64,000 bases of DNA. It comes from Mesorhizobium sp. WSM4306. GTDB lineage: Bacteria > Pseudomonadota > Alphaproteobacteria > Rhizobiales > Rhizobiaceae. Under the pieces are notes generated by a model. It was not told the DNA's origin, did no database searches, and saw only the letters and a program-made list of their open reading frames with translations. The DNA is taken from positions 140,340-204,339 of the forward strand of contig NZ_VFTC01000008.1 of assembly GCF_007003975.1 (NCBI RefSeq), written 5' to 3'. The position numbers and the translations under genes were made by a program. Below, piece after piece: positions 33,372-42,249 of the stretch; within the stretch, counting starts at the first letter, position 1, and each line of letters opens with the position of its first letter.

Positions 33372-34076
33372 TTAGCCCAGCAACCGCTGGTATTCGGCCT
33401 CGGCCTGGCCGTAGAAGCCGTCGGCGACGGCGATCAGCCCGTCCCTGTCGCGAATGACGATCTCGCCGCGCCTGGACCGGATCAGGCCGCGCCCTTCAAG
33501 TATCTGCAGGCCGATGGTGACGCCTGGGCGCCTGACGCCGAGCATGACTGACAGGAATTCATGGGTGATCAGGATCTGATCGCCGACCACCCTGTCGTCG
33601 CACATCAACAGCCATCTGGCCAACCGGTCTTCCAGCTTGGCGCGGGCATTGCTCAACGCCGTGGATTTGGTCTGGCTATGCAGGTAGTGGGCATAGCGCA
33701 GCAGAAAGGCGCGAAGCGTCGAGCTTTTCTGCAGCGCTGCCTTGAACGGTTCGAGATCGATACAGACCGCCTCGCCCGGCATCTGCACATAGCAATCATG
33801 GGGCGCCCAGTCGGCGCCCATCACCAAAGCGGAGCCCGACATGCCTTCGTGACCGATGATGCCCACTTCGGTATCCATTCCAGGCCGGTTCCTCGCCACC
33901 ACCGAGGCGAGGCCACTTTCCAGGAAGCAGACCGATTTGATCGGCTCTCCCGCCATTTCGAGCGGGGCTTTGAGGTCGAGCACACGATGGTGCAAATGTG
34001 GTGCTATCAATGCGAAGTCAGCCGGGTTCATGCGGCGCAAAAGGCCGCTTTTCTCCTTATTGACCGACTGGTCCAT
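33372..34076 (-). CDS. Crp/Fnr family transcriptional regulator
   Basis: 234 residues. The cNMP-like domain is visible (LDLKAPLEMAGEPIKSVCFL, VGIIGHEGMSGSALVMGADW). The C-terminal HTH is ITHEFLSVMLGVRRPGVTIG followed by LQILEGRGLIRSRRGEIVI. This subtype, with EVGIIGHEGM and an MLGVRR recognition helix, is common in Rhizobiales. Its ligand is unknown and it does not show the FNR cysteines. Downstream small genes DUF3606 and DUF1127 share the strand but lie upstream in transcription order and are separately promoted. Confidence 0.92.
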   Translation of the reverse strand: MDQSVNKEKSGLLRRMNPADFALIAPHLHHRVLDLKAPLEMAGEPIKSVCFLESGLASVVARNRPGMDTEVGIIGHEGMSGSALVMGADWAPHDCYVQMPGEAVCIDLEPFKAALQKSSTLRAFLLRYAHYLHSQTKSTALSNARAKLEDRLARWLLMCDDRVVGDQILITHEFLSVMLGVRRPGVTIGLQILEGRGLIRSRRGEIVIRDRDGLIAVADGFYGQAEAEYQRLLG

Positions 34077-34249
34077 CGCTCTCTCCCGTCAAGGGCAAGA
34101 GCACATGTAATCTCCCAGCCGTCGGCGCCCTGCCTAAATGCTAACGGTCGTTGGACGATAGCTGACTCGAAATCAGCCAATGTACTTCGTACAAAACCGA
34201 CAAATCAGGGGACGACGCCCCATAAATCAATCCAGCAGCTATTCCTGGA

Positions 34250-34423
34250 TCAGCGCTTCGAGCGGTCAGCCGCAACCATCCGCGCTTCCCGCAGGATGGA
34301 TGCGCGATCGTTACCGATCAGCGAAATGATCTCTTGTATCTGCTGCTCGGAGGCCCCGGTTTCCCGCGCCAAAGCCACGACGGCCTCGGTGCTCGGACCG
34401 GACTGTCTTGGTTGCTCCGCCAT
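34250..34423 (-). CDS. DUF3606 family small protein
   Basis: 57 residues from the ATG at 34423. The core ALARETGASEQQIQEIISLI-GNDRASI fits the DUF3606 pattern of a helix, a Gly-x-(S/T) turn and the GNDR motif. These are small soluble proteins, numerous in rhizobia, without known function. The longer reading frame to 34507 has no better start. Confidence 0.7.
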   Translation of the reverse strand: MAEQPRQSGPSTEAVVALARETGASEQQIQEIISLIGNDRASILREARMVAADRSKR

Positions 34424-34648
34424 GTCTCCAATGCCTCCTGTCGGGGCAGGAGTGCGATGGTCGCTCCCAAGCGTCAGCGCCCATTGATGTGGCTGACGAT
34501 GCCGCACTGTACGCTTTCGAACAATCCTTGGCGAGCGATTATATTAGCGACGCCGGAAACGTCTAATGGAGCGCGGCGAAGCCCGCCTTCCCTTTGCCAC
34601 GGCCGCGATGCAGCGTGTGCGATTTCGGCGCCGCAACCACTGCCGCTC

Positions 34649-34804
34649 CTAGAACGGCAGGCGTATCTCATCGATCGCCTTCGACTCTGTCCAGCCAATG
34701 TCCTTCTGGATCTCCGTCGGCAACGCATTCAGTGCCCGCACGGTCTTCCTGTGCCTGCTGGCGCGCGCCAAGGCGGCGCGAATTCTGGTGAGACTTTCAA
34801 ACAT
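34649..34804 (-). CDS. DUF1127-like small protein, 51 residues
   Basis: The ATG at 34804 has GGAGG five bases upstream. The product starts MFESLTRIRAALARASRHRK, then TVRALNALPTEIQKDIGW and TESKAIDEIRLPF. The R-T-V-R-A-L-N-A-L-x4-I-x-K-DIG pattern is that of DUF1127 (YjiS-like) proteins. In other alphaproteobacteria small DUF1127 proteins are involved in RNA turnover and phosphate or stress responses. Here the function is not known. Confidence 0.65.
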   Translation of the reverse strand: MFESLTRIRAALARASRHRKTVRALNALPTEIQKDIGWTESKAIDEIRLPF

Positions 34805-35051
34805 CGGTTACCTCCATGCAGCAGCAGAGCGCTGCCTCGGCCCGCTCTTGCACGGCCTCTGTAACCGATCGATTGCGCGGCAACGGTGAAGCGGTTCACA
34901 TAGCATGCTCGCCAGAAACATTTGCATGCAAACCAGTTTAGGGAATTGAAGAAGCGCCACGAAGGGCCGCGCAAGAGTACACGCGTGCAACGATGTCAGA
35001 CACTTGGCCTGCTGGCCTGAAGTGTCGATTCAGCCGCTGTCGACCAAGCCG

Positions 35052-35153
35052 TTATTCCGGAGCCAGCGAATCTTCGGATGGGGCTTGCTGGGCGGTCTGT
35101 GCAGACAGCCGGCCTTTGCGGACGAGCGTCGGTTTTGAATATGCTTTCTTCAT
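35052..35153 (-). CDS. Putative RiPP precursor peptide (33 residues), copy 2
   Basis: The ATG at 35153 has GGAGG ten bases upstream. The leader MKKAYSKPTLVRKGRLSAQT matches the lasso leader motif Y-x2-P-x-L-x3-G-x5-T exactly (residues 5 to 20). The putative core after T20-A21 is QQAPSEDSLAPE, with Asp at core position 7. Length, start and Thr position equal those of the peptide at 14104-14205. No processing enzyme is encoded within the window. A longer frame through this region is out-competed by the ribosome site. Confidence 0.65.
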   Translation of the reverse strand: MKKAYSKPTLVRKGRLSAQTAQQAPSEDSLAPE

Positions 35154-35328
35154 GCCGACATCCTCCGGCCTGGCGTTGGAAATGGCAAGGTCGCTTCCGC
35201 AGCCTGGCCAAGCCGCCGGCGTCGGGCAGAGCTGGTTGGCACTACATCTGTTGAGAACCCGAGCCTTGACGGCGCAAACACGCCAGTCTCTTGTCCCCTC
35301 AAGCTCGGCCGACGGAGGAGATATCACC

Positions 35329-36303
35329 ATGGAAAAGATCATCCTGGACTGCGACCCCGGGCATGACGACGCGATCGCCATTCTGCTGGCGGCGGGCAAT
35401 CCGAACATCGACCTCCTCGGCATCACCACGGTTTCGGGCAACCACAATGTCGAGAACACCACACGCAATGCGCTTTCGGTTTGCACCGCCTATGGCATCA
35501 AGGTGCCGGTGGCGAAGGGCTCTCCCGGCCCGCTCCTCATCGATCAGGTGCTGGCCATCGAGATCCACGGCGAGACCGGGCTCGACGGCCCAGTGCTGCC
35601 GCCAGCCTCGTTCGAGGTCGACAAGCGCCATGCCGTCGACTTCATCATCGACACGGTCATGACGCATGAGCCGAAGACGGTCACGCTGGTGCCGGTCGGT
35701 CCCTACACCAACATCGCGCTTGCCGTGCGCAAGGACCCCCGCATCGTCGAACGGGTCAAGCGGGTCGTCGCCATGGGCGGCGCCTACACGCGCGGCAACA
35801 TCACGCCGGCGGCGGAGTTCAACATTTATGGCGATCCGGAGGCCGCCGACGTGGTGTTCCGCGCCAACTGGGACGTCACCATGGTGGGTCTAGACCTGAC
35901 GCACCAGGCGCTGGCCACCAAGGAGCTTCAGGACCGGGTGCGCGGAGTCGGCGGCCCGATGGCCAGGTTCATTCTCGACATCTGGGCGTTCATCGCCACC
36001 ACGCATGGCGGCCTCTTACAGATCGAGTATCCCGCCATCCATGACGCCTGCTGCGTGGCGGCCATGATCGACCCGACCGTTTTCACCACCGAGAAGGCCG
36101 ACATCCGCGTCGAGCTAGCGGGACGGTGGACCAAGGGCATGACGGTCTGCAATTTCGAAAAAATGGGCGGCATGCACCATTTCGGCGGCACGGCGAGCGA
36201 GCAGACGGACTTCCGCCACACCGTGGCGATGAAGCTCGATCATGCGAAGTTTTGCGATCTGATCGTGGATGCGCTGGAGCGGCTGGTGAAGGCCAAGGGG
36301 TGA
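35329..36303 (+). CDS. Inosine/uridine-preferring nucleoside hydrolase
   Basis: 324 residues from the ATG at 35329 with GGAGGAG upstream. The N-terminal Ca2+-binding motif DCDPGHDDAIAILLA is diagnostic, followed by GITTVSGNHNVENTTRNAL, VTLVPVGPYTNIAL, VVAMGGAY and NIYGDPEAADVVF. The C-terminal catalytic His lies in IHDACCVAAMI. It hydrolyses the N-glycosidic bond of ribonucleosides for purine/pyrimidine salvage in the cytoplasm. It is a single gene; no nucleoside transporter is adjacent. Confidence 0.95.
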   Translation: MEKIILDCDPGHDDAIAILLAAGNPNIDLLGITTVSGNHNVENTTRNALSVCTAYGIKVPVAKGSPGPLLIDQVLAIEIHGETGLDGPVLPPASFEVDKRHAVDFIIDTVMTHEPKTVTLVPVGPYTNIALAVRKDPRIVERVKRVVAMGGAYTRGNITPAAEFNIYGDPEAADVVFRANWDVTMVGLDLTHQALATKELQDRVRGVGGPMARFILDIWAFIATTHGGLLQIEYPAIHDACCVAAMIDPTVFTTEKADIRVELAGRWTKGMTVCNFEKMGGMHHFGGTASEQTDFRHTVAMKLDHAKFCDLIVDALERLVKAKG

Positions 36304-36473
36304 CGCGCCAGGCAACGCTTCAGCCTGCAGCACTCCGAGAAATCTGTTTCTCTGAAGAGGTCCCCCGAAGAACGAAAATATTAAACTGGCCGCCAGCGTA
36401 ACGTTTTTTGCCTGCCACCGAAACAACAAGGGGGAGATTCATCCCCGATTGGGAAGAGGTAGGAGAAAACGTC

Positions 36474-36734
36474 ATGCTAAAATCCATACTTGCAGCAGCT
36501 GCTTTGGCTGCGGTCGTCGCTCAACCGGCGTTTGCAGACGATGCAATGATGAAATGCGACGACGCATCGATGATGAAGTTGCAGGCTGACATGGACGCCA
36601 TGACCGGCGACGCCATGAAGAAGGACGCAGCCATGAAGGAAATGGACATGGCAAAGGAAGCCATGAAGGCCAACAAGGCTGACGATTGCGTGATGCACAT
36701 GGATATGGCCATGAAGGCAATGAAGAAGGGCTGA
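36474..36734 (+). CDS. Methionine-rich periplasmic protein
   Basis: 86 residues from the ATG at 36474 (AGGAGA site). A signal peptide (LKSILAAAALAAVVAQPAFA) is followed by a short, highly charged helix with about 17 Met among 65 residues (MKKDAAMKEMDMAKEAMK, CVMHMDMAMKAMKKG) and two Cys. Such Met/His-rich exported peptides often bind Cu(I) or protect against oxidation, but there is no copper gene nearby. It is followed by a strong hairpin at 36754. Confidence 0.7.
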   Translation: MLKSILAAAALAAVVAQPAFADDAMMKCDDASMMKLQADMDAMTGDAMKKDAAMKEMDMAKEAMKANKADDCVMHMDMAMKAMKKG

Positions 36735-36753
36735 CAGATTAGCCGTCGACGAG

Positions 36754-36777
36754 ACGAGGCCCGTTCGCGGGCCTCGT
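36754..36777 (+). terminator. Strong hairpin after the Met-rich gene
   Basis: ACGAGGCCCG-TTCG-CGGGCCTCGT, a perfect 10-bp stem with a 4-base loop, 20 bp after the stop codon. It is followed only by CGTTTG, so the U-tract is weak; it may also stabilise the mRNA 3' end. Confidence 0.7.
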
Positions 36778-36864
36778 CGTTTGAAGGAGGGCCGCAAGCG
36801 CGCCAGACGCCATCACGCAAGCCATGCGCAAGTGCCCGCATCGTCTGCCGCCGAGGAAACCGGC

Positions 36865-37512
36865 CTATAGCTTCCTGAAAAAGCCGGACAGAATATTCGG
36901 ACCCGCCTCGCCCGGCCGCAGCCTGATGCCGTCCTCGAATCCATTCAGCGTCACGCACTCGAAGCTGTGATGCGCCAGCAGCGCCACCAGCGAGTTCCGG
37001 TCGAAATGGTGCAAATGCTCGTTGGGCAGGCGCATGCGCCACGTCTCAAACCACGCGTCGCCATCGGCGCCGAGCTCACGCCAGCGGCAATAGGGCACGG
37101 CGATGGCCAGATGGCGGGCCTGAAGGCGGGCGAGAAAACTCAGGTCAGGGATGTGCTCGAGCACGTCGAACATGGCGACAAGATCCCACGAGCCGGCGAG
37201 CGCCTCCTCCCAATCGACAAAGCGCACACCCTTGGGCAGCGGGAACCTGGTGATGTCGCAGCCGGCACAGTCGGCAACCCCGGTAATCTTCGCGGCCTCG
37301 ATGAAGGTGCCGGTGCCATAGCCAATCTCCAGCACCGACCGCGGGATCTCACCGGTGATCCCCAGCACCCAGCCAAGCCGCTGATAGCCGAGCTTGATGG
37401 TCCGGTCGCTCAGGTCCTCGTAATAGGACATGTATTGCTTGTCGTATTTGATCGGCGTGACGTCGATCTGGTGGATCACGCCAAACCGGTCGATGTCGTA
37501 ATTGTGCAGCAT
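36865..37512 (-). CDS. Class I SAM-dependent methyltransferase
   Basis: 215 residues. SAM motif I is VLEIGYGTGTFIEAAK, an acidic motif II follows at CDITRFPLP, and motif IV is WDLVAMFDVLEHIPDLSFLA. The rest of the sequence (FETWRMRLPNEHLHHFDRNS) resembles small-molecule or sugar methyltransferases of the UbiE/biotin-like group. The substrate is unknown. Its first nine codons and 5' leader are duplicated at 42248-42339. Confidence 0.85.
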   Translation of the reverse strand: MLHNYDIDRFGVIHQIDVTPIKYDKQYMSYYEDLSDRTIKLGYQRLGWVLGITGEIPRSVLEIGYGTGTFIEAAKITGVADCAGCDITRFPLPKGVRFVDWEEALAGSWDLVAMFDVLEHIPDLSFLARLQARHLAIAVPYCRWRELGADGDAWFETWRMRLPNEHLHHFDRNSLVALLAHHSFECVTLNGFEDGIRLRPGEAGPNILSGFFRKL

Positions 37513-37577
37513 TGGCGTACGGTCCCCTGAGAGTGCGAAGCCTTACATGGTGGAGCTGAACGCAAAGTAAGTGGCCA
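37486..37577. repeat. 92-bp direct repeat, left copy
   Basis: Identical over 92 bp to 42248-42339, extending to 99 bp with one mismatch. This copy covers the first nine codons of the methyltransferase gene (37486-37512) and its 65-bp leader. The two copies are in the same orientation and bracket the ABC importer/SDR cassette. Confidence 0.92.
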
Positions 37578-38146
37578 CGGGGTACGCCAAATCCACGGGG
37601 CGGCTGTGAAGGTTGCTGTTCGATGGTCAACACGCTCTGGCCCAAACGGCCGCGATGAATGGGATGCCCTCCCGGATCAGTTTCGGCCTGCGGCCGGACC
37701 TCGGAACGGAAGAACTGAATGTCGCATTTGGGGCCGGAAGGGGGCGGTCCGGTTTAGGGCGGATTCAGGGATAGCTGCCATTCAACTCCCGACCTCATTA
37801 CGGTCGAAACGGTGTGGCCTTCTGTCAGCTTGATGTCATTGTCCTTGAGGGTTCCTCTGTTGGCTTGGCAACTCTCCACGTGTCGGCAACCGACGATCGC
37901 CACTGTTGTCCAGAGCGCTAATGATATCGTCAGCGAATTTCAGTTCACGCTTCTCTTCCATGAGGACTCCCTGCTCCATTATGGCAATTGATGTAGGGCC
38001 TAGCGGCTTCTCGTGTGCCGTTGCTGAGGAAGATTGCCATCTTATAAGGCGGATCTAATAACCATTGTGTTGAATGCGTTTCGCTGATTAGCTGCCTTGC
38101 ATAACACCGGGACAAGGTTGGCAAATGTTGCCCGGGGAGGACCGCG
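37578..38146. other. Intergenic region left of the sugar importer, with a possible gene remnant
   Basis: About 570 bp. On the minus strand an ATG at 37961 opens a 41-codon frame (MEEKRELKFADDIISALDNS) ending at 37836. In another frame the same strand continues as GTLKDNDIKLTEGHTVSTV to a stop at 37752. The two pieces read like one short frameshifted protein, but I cannot name it. The last 50 bases carry the GGGGAGG site of the ATPase gene at 38147. Confidence 0.35.
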
Positions 38147-38887
38147 ATGCCGGTGCTTGAAGTTCGCCGCGTTTCCAAGAACTTTGGAGCCATCCAGGCC
38201 CTGACCGACGTCAGCTTCCAGGTAGAGCGGGGCGAAGTCGTGGGTCTCATGGGGGACAATGGCGCCGGCAAGTCGACGATAGTCAAGACGGTGGCCGGGA
38301 ACTTCCCGCCGAACGACGGCGAAATCGTCGTGGACGGCGAGGTTTGTCACTTCCACAAACCCGTCGAGGCCCGCGCCAAGGGAATCGAAGTCGTCTATCA
38401 GGACCTGGCGCTCGCCGATAATCTGACGGCCGCGCAGAACGTCTTTCTTGGCCGCGAGATCAAGAAGGGCTTCTGGCCGATCAGGGTGCTCAACAAGCAG
38501 GCGATGATCGACCGCTCGGCAGCGCTGTTCGAGGAACTCAAATCGGAAACCCGGCCGCGCGACCTGGTCAGGAAGATGTCGGGTGGGCAGCGCCAGGCGG
38601 TAGCCATCGCGCGAACCCGGCTTTCGAACGCGAAGCTGGTGTTGATGGACGAACCGACCGCCGCCATCTCCGTACGCCAGGTGGCGGAAGTGCTCGAATT
38701 GATCCGACGCCTTAAGGCGCAAGGGGTCGGGGTCATGTTGATCAGCCACCGCATGCCTGACGTTTTCGCCGTCGCAGATCGTATCATCGTGCTGAGACGA
38801 GGTTCGAAGGTTGCCGACAGGCAGGTCGACAACACCTCGCCCGAGGAAATCACCGGACTGATAACGGGGGCCATCCGTGGCGAATAG
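38147..38887 (+). CDS. Sugar ABC transporter ATP-binding protein (single-domain, FrcA-like)
   Basis: 246 residues. Walker A is GDNGAGKSTIVKTVAG, the Q-loop is VVYQDLALADNL, the signature is KMSGGQRQAVAIART, Walker B is KLVLMDEPTAAISV, and the H-loop is LISHRMPDVF. It is a one-domain protein, unlike the fused two-domain RbsA/XylG type, and resembles FrcA-like ATPases of rhizobial CUT2 sugar importers. It overlaps the permease start by 11 bp. The order is ATPase, permease, binding protein, SDR. Confidence 0.92.
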   Translation: MPVLEVRRVSKNFGAIQALTDVSFQVERGEVVGLMGDNGAGKSTIVKTVAGNFPPNDGEIVVDGEVCHFHKPVEARAKGIEVVYQDLALADNLTAAQNVFLGREIKKGFWPIRVLNKQAMIDRSAALFEELKSETRPRDLVRKMSGGQRQAVAIARTRLSNAKLVLMDEPTAAISVRQVAEVLELIRRLKAQGVGVMLISHRMPDVFAVADRIIVLRRGSKVADRQVDNTSPEEITGLITGAIRGE

Positions 38888-40004
38888 TGCTCGGCAGTCG
38901 GTTAGTGTCAGGGAGTCGCTCGGGGAAAAAGTCGGGCCGGCCATGGCGGACTTCGTCCCGACCAAAGAAAAGACGGCGCTGCAGCATGTGGTTTCAAGTC
39001 AGCCATTCTGGGTGACGATCGCGCTCATTGCCCTCGTCATGTTGATGACAGCCATGGAGCCGAGCTTCGGCACCTCCGAAAACGTCGCCAACGTCACGCG
39101 CAACTTCGCACCTTTCGGCCTCATGGCGCTCGGAATGACGGTGGTGATCATCACCGGTGGCATCGATCTGTCGGTCGGCTCGATCATGGGCCTGGTGGCA
39201 ATCGTCGCCGGCCTGTTCCTGACCTGGCACTATCCCTGGTACGTCGCCTTCGCCATCGGCCTTTTCTCGGGTCTGGCCTGCGGCGCGGTCAACGGGTTCT
39301 TTGTTGCTTATGTCGGAATGCCGTCCTTTGTGGTCACCCTCGGCATGCTGTCCGTGGCGCGTTCGCTGGCGGTCGTGTTCTCGGCCAACCAGATGCTCTA
39401 CCAGTTCGGGCCCGATGCTCCGATCGTGAAGGCGATCGGCCAGGCGAGATGGCCGCTGCATGGGCCGCAGGACTGGGCACCCCACTGGATACCGGGACTG
39501 TCATCGCAGTTCTGGACCATGGTGATTCTGGCCCTGATCGTCGGCTTCGTGTTCAATTTCACTGCCTGGGCCCGGCATCTCTTCGCCATCGGCGGCAATG
39601 AGGAGGCCGCCCGGCTTACCGGCGTGCCGGTCGACTGGATCAAATTCCAGGCCTATGTCTTCTCGGCTTTCACCGCCTCGCTCGCCTCGCTGCTGCTGCT
39701 CGGCTACAACGGCTCGGCCATCAACGCCATGGGCCAGGGCTATGAGCTGCGCGTGATCGCCGCGACAGTCATTGGCGGAGCCAGCCTCATGGGCGGCGCC
39801 GGTACGGCGTTCGGCGCGATAATCGGTTCGGCCTTCCTCGAGGTGATCAGGAATGCACTCCTGATGGCCGGCATCGATTCAAATTGGCAGGGTGCCTTCG
39901 TGGGCGCCTTCATCGTTCTTGCGGTTCTTTTGGGCATGCAAACCGGCGGCAGATCGATGCTCGCAGCGTCGCTGGCAGCCTTGATGCCCAAACGTAGCCG
40001 CTAG
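38877..40004 (+). CDS. Sugar ABC transporter permease (CUT2, FrcC-like)
   Basis: 375 residues from a GTG at 38877; an ATG at 38943 would shorten it by 22. About ten hydrophobic segments are present. CUT2 permease motifs are ALGMTVVIITGGIDLSVGSI, GLACGAVNGFFVAYVGMPSF, HLFAIGGNEEAARLTGVPV and VIGGASLMGGAGTAFGAIIG. It forms the inner-membrane channel for a monosaccharide or polyol. It overlaps the ATPase gene. Confidence 0.93.
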   Translation: MANSARQSVSVRESLGEKVGPAMADFVPTKEKTALQHVVSSQPFWVTIALIALVMLMTAMEPSFGTSENVANVTRNFAPFGLMALGMTVVIITGGIDLSVGSIMGLVAIVAGLFLTWHYPWYVAFAIGLFSGLACGAVNGFFVAYVGMPSFVVTLGMLSVARSLAVVFSANQMLYQFGPDAPIVKAIGQARWPLHGPQDWAPHWIPGLSSQFWTMVILALIVGFVFNFTAWARHLFAIGGNEEAARLTGVPVDWIKFQAYVFSAFTASLASLLLLGYNGSAINAMGQGYELRVIAATVIGGASLMGGAGTAFGAIIGSAFLEVIRNALLMAGIDSNWQGAFVGAFIVLAVLLGMQTGGRSMLAASLAALMPKRSR

Positions 40005-40055
40005 AAACCCGCCGGCGGGAGGCCTGCGGGGTCACACCAAGGAGGAGAACGTCCC

Positions 40056-41060
40056 ATGAAAAAACATCTGCTGACGGCGGCCGTGGCGCTTGGCGCAATG
40101 GTGCTCGCCGTTTCCGGTGCCCAGGCGAAATATACCTTCGCCCTGGTGCCTAAGAACATGAACAATCCTTTCTTCGACCAGGCACGCGACGGCTGCAAGA
40201 AAGCCGAAGCCGAATCGAATGGGGCCTTGGAGTGCATGTATATTGGTCCCGGCGAGCATGGCGGCGGCGACGAGCAGGTACAGATCGTTCAGGACCTCGT
40301 TGCCAAGAAGGTGGACGGCATCGCCGTGTCACCATCGAACGCCGCGGCGATGGCAGTCGCGCTGCAGGCTGCCAAGGAAGCCGGGATCCCGGTCCTCACC
40401 TGGGATTCCGACCTCCTGCCCGAGAACAAGGACCTTCGCGCCGCCTATATCGGTACCCACAATTATGAGATCGGCTTGAACCTTGCGAAGCTGGCCATGC
40501 AGATCAAGCCCAAAGGCGGCACGATCTGCATCCAGTCGGGCGGCGCGGCGGCGGCCAACCACAATGAGCGCATGCAGGGCATTCGCGATACGCTTTCGGG
40601 CACCAAATCGGCAGCCTCGCCCGGGGACCGGCTGACGGGCCAGAATGGCTGGACCGAAATTGAAGGCTGTCCACTCTATACCAACGATGATTTCCCGCTT
40701 TCGGTGCAGCAATTCGAGGACATCATGGGGAAAAACCCGAACCTCGACGCATTCATCCCAACCGGTGGCTTCCCGCAATTCATCCCAGATGCCAACCGAG
40801 CTGCGGTAGCCCCGTATAAGGACAAGATCGCCTCGAAGGCCCTGGCCCTCGTCGTCGCCGACACGCTTCCCGTGCAGATCGATCAGATGAAGGAAGGTCT
40901 CTCCCTTGGCCAGGTCGGCCAGCGGCCGTTCGAAATGGGCTACAAGACGATGATGGCATTGAAGGACATGAAGGACGGCAAGGCTCCGCCGGCTGACCCG
41001 ACCTACACCGGCCTCGACGTCTGCACTCCGGAGACGGCGGATACCTGCGTCGCCAAATAG
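40056..41060 (+). CDS. Sugar ABC transporter periplasmic substrate-binding protein
   Basis: 334 residues with GGAGGAG upstream. The signal peptide ends near SGAQAKY. The mature sequence opens TFALVPKNMNNPFFDQARDG, typical of the ribose/xylose/rhizopine type I binding fold (Peripla_BP_4), with the ligand loop LVAKKVDGIAVSPSNAAAMA and PVLTWDSDL. The C-terminus (GLDVCTPETADTCVAK) ends with two cysteines. The substrate is probably a monosaccharide or polyol, not further identified. Confidence 0.92.
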   Translation: MKKHLLTAAVALGAMVLAVSGAQAKYTFALVPKNMNNPFFDQARDGCKKAEAESNGALECMYIGPGEHGGGDEQVQIVQDLVAKKVDGIAVSPSNAAAMAVALQAAKEAGIPVLTWDSDLLPENKDLRAAYIGTHNYEIGLNLAKLAMQIKPKGGTICIQSGGAAAANHNERMQGIRDTLSGTKSAASPGDRLTGQNGWTEIEGCPLYTNDDFPLSVQQFEDIMGKNPNLDAFIPTGGFPQFIPDANRAAVAPYKDKIASKALALVVADTLPVQIDQMKEGLSLGQVGQRPFEMGYKTMMALKDMKDGKAPPADPTYTGLDVCTPETADTCVAK

Positions 41061-41095
41061 TGCTTTTGGGCGCGAGGAAACTCCCGCCCTTTCGT

Positions 41096-41140
41096 TGGAG
41101 CGAGATGGGGTTAGATTTGAAGCATTCTCATCTCGCTCCA
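41096..41140 (+). promoter_or_regulatory. 12-bp perfect inverted repeat between binding-protein and SDR genes
   Basis: TGGAGCGAGATG (41096-41107) and CATCTCGCTCCA (41129-41140) are exact reverse complements separated by 21 bases. The right arm leads straight into the GGGGG ribosome site of the SDR at 41151. In mRNA it would form a stable stem that could shield the binding-protein transcript or limit SDR translation. As DNA it could be an operator. Confidence 0.6.
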
Positions 41141-41150
41141 GGGGGCTTCA

Positions 41151-41900
41151 ATGTCGGAATTATTCTCGCTCAAGGGCCGTGTCGCATTGGTCACGGGTGC
41201 TTCGCGCGGCCTCGGCTTCGCCATGGCCAAGGCACTTGCGGAAAACGGTGCGACGGTAATCGTCAACGCCCGCGGCATGGACGCCCTCTCCGCGGCGGCG
41301 GAACGGATCGGGGCCGAAGCCTTGCCTTTCGACGTTGCCGACGCGGCGATCTCAAGGGCGGCGCTTGAGGGGATCGTCGAACGCCATGGCCGCCTCGATA
41401 TTCTGATCAACAACGCTGGCATCCAGCATCGCAAGCCGTTGGTCGAATGGGAGGACGACGATTTCGACCGTGTGATTGCCGTCAATCTTTCGGCCTGCTT
41501 CCGCATGATCCGCGACGCGGTGCGCCTGATGTTGCCAAACAAATTCGGGCGTATAATAAACACCGGATCGGTTGCGGCGATCCTTGGCCGTCCCACCATT
41601 CACGCCTATGTGGCGGCAAAGGCGGGCCTGCATGGACTGACGCGCTCCACTGCCGCTGAGATGGGGCGTCACGGCATCACCATCAACGCGATCGCCCCTG
41701 GCTATTTCGCCACCGAGCTCAATACCGCGCTCATTAACGACGAGGCCTTTACCAAATGGGTTGAGGCGCGAACCCCTGCTGGCCGCTGGGCTCAACCTGA
41801 GGAACTCAGCGGAGCCGTGGTGTTTCTCGCGTCCGACGCTGCCGCCTACGTCAACGGACATGTTTTGGCGGTCGACGGGGGTCTATCGGTCTCCCTCTGA
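41151..41900 (+). CDS. SDR oxidoreductase, gluconate 5-dehydrogenase-like
   Basis: 249 residues. The opening FSLKGRVALVTGASRGLGFA, LINNAGIQHRKPLVEW and VNLSACFRMIRD are typical of gluconate/2-deoxygluconate 5-dehydrogenases (IdnO/KduD group). Active-site residues are the Ser in INTGSVA, then YVAAKAGLHGLTR; the C-terminus reads YVNGHVLAVDGGLSVSL. It probably oxidises the imported sugar acid or polyol with NAD(P). It is the last gene of the cassette, 90 bp after the binding protein and behind a large hairpin. Confidence 0.88.
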   Translation: MSELFSLKGRVALVTGASRGLGFAMAKALAENGATVIVNARGMDALSAAAERIGAEALPFDVADAAISRAALEGIVERHGRLDILINNAGIQHRKPLVEWEDDDFDRVIAVNLSACFRMIRDAVRLMLPNKFGRIINTGSVAAILGRPTIHAYVAAKAGLHGLTRSTAAEMGRHGITINAIAPGYFATELNTALINDEAFTKWVEARTPAGRWAQPEELSGAVVFLASDAAAYVNGHVLAVDGGLSVSL

Positions 41901-42187
41901 CTGCGAACTGCCTTTAACGGAATGGCAGCCAGGCAACAAATGGCTGATTTCCTTGTGAAAGCATTGGGGGGCGAACCCATATGCATTTCGACCCATTGTA
42001 TTGCGCGACGGACCGCAGCGGAGAGCTTTCAGGCAGGGCCGGATCGCAATCTGAACGTCGCGAACGCGGCGCATTGCCGCCCTGCAGTATTTTGGGCCGC
42101 AAGCGGGCGGGCAGCTTGGGGGACGCGGCAACCTTAATGGACAGTCCGCAGCTCATGCGAACATTCGAAACCATGATGTTTGGCCAG

Positions 42188-42249
42188 CTTGAGACGCAAT
42201 GGGCTCCAGTGTCGGCACTACCAACCGGTAAATCAGGCCGGGAGCCGCC
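42188..42249. repeat. Copy of a cyclase gene 3' end and downstream DNA
   Basis: It shares a 17-bp block (CTTGAGACGCAATGGGC) and a 20-bp block (AAATCAGGCCGGGAGCCGCC) with 48134-48196, at nearly identical spacing and in the same orientation. The second block holds the last codons RLPA and the stop. Confidence 0.8.

Noticed and set aside
38042..38965. 307-codon minus-strand frame
   Set aside because: Antisense to the sugar importer ATPase.
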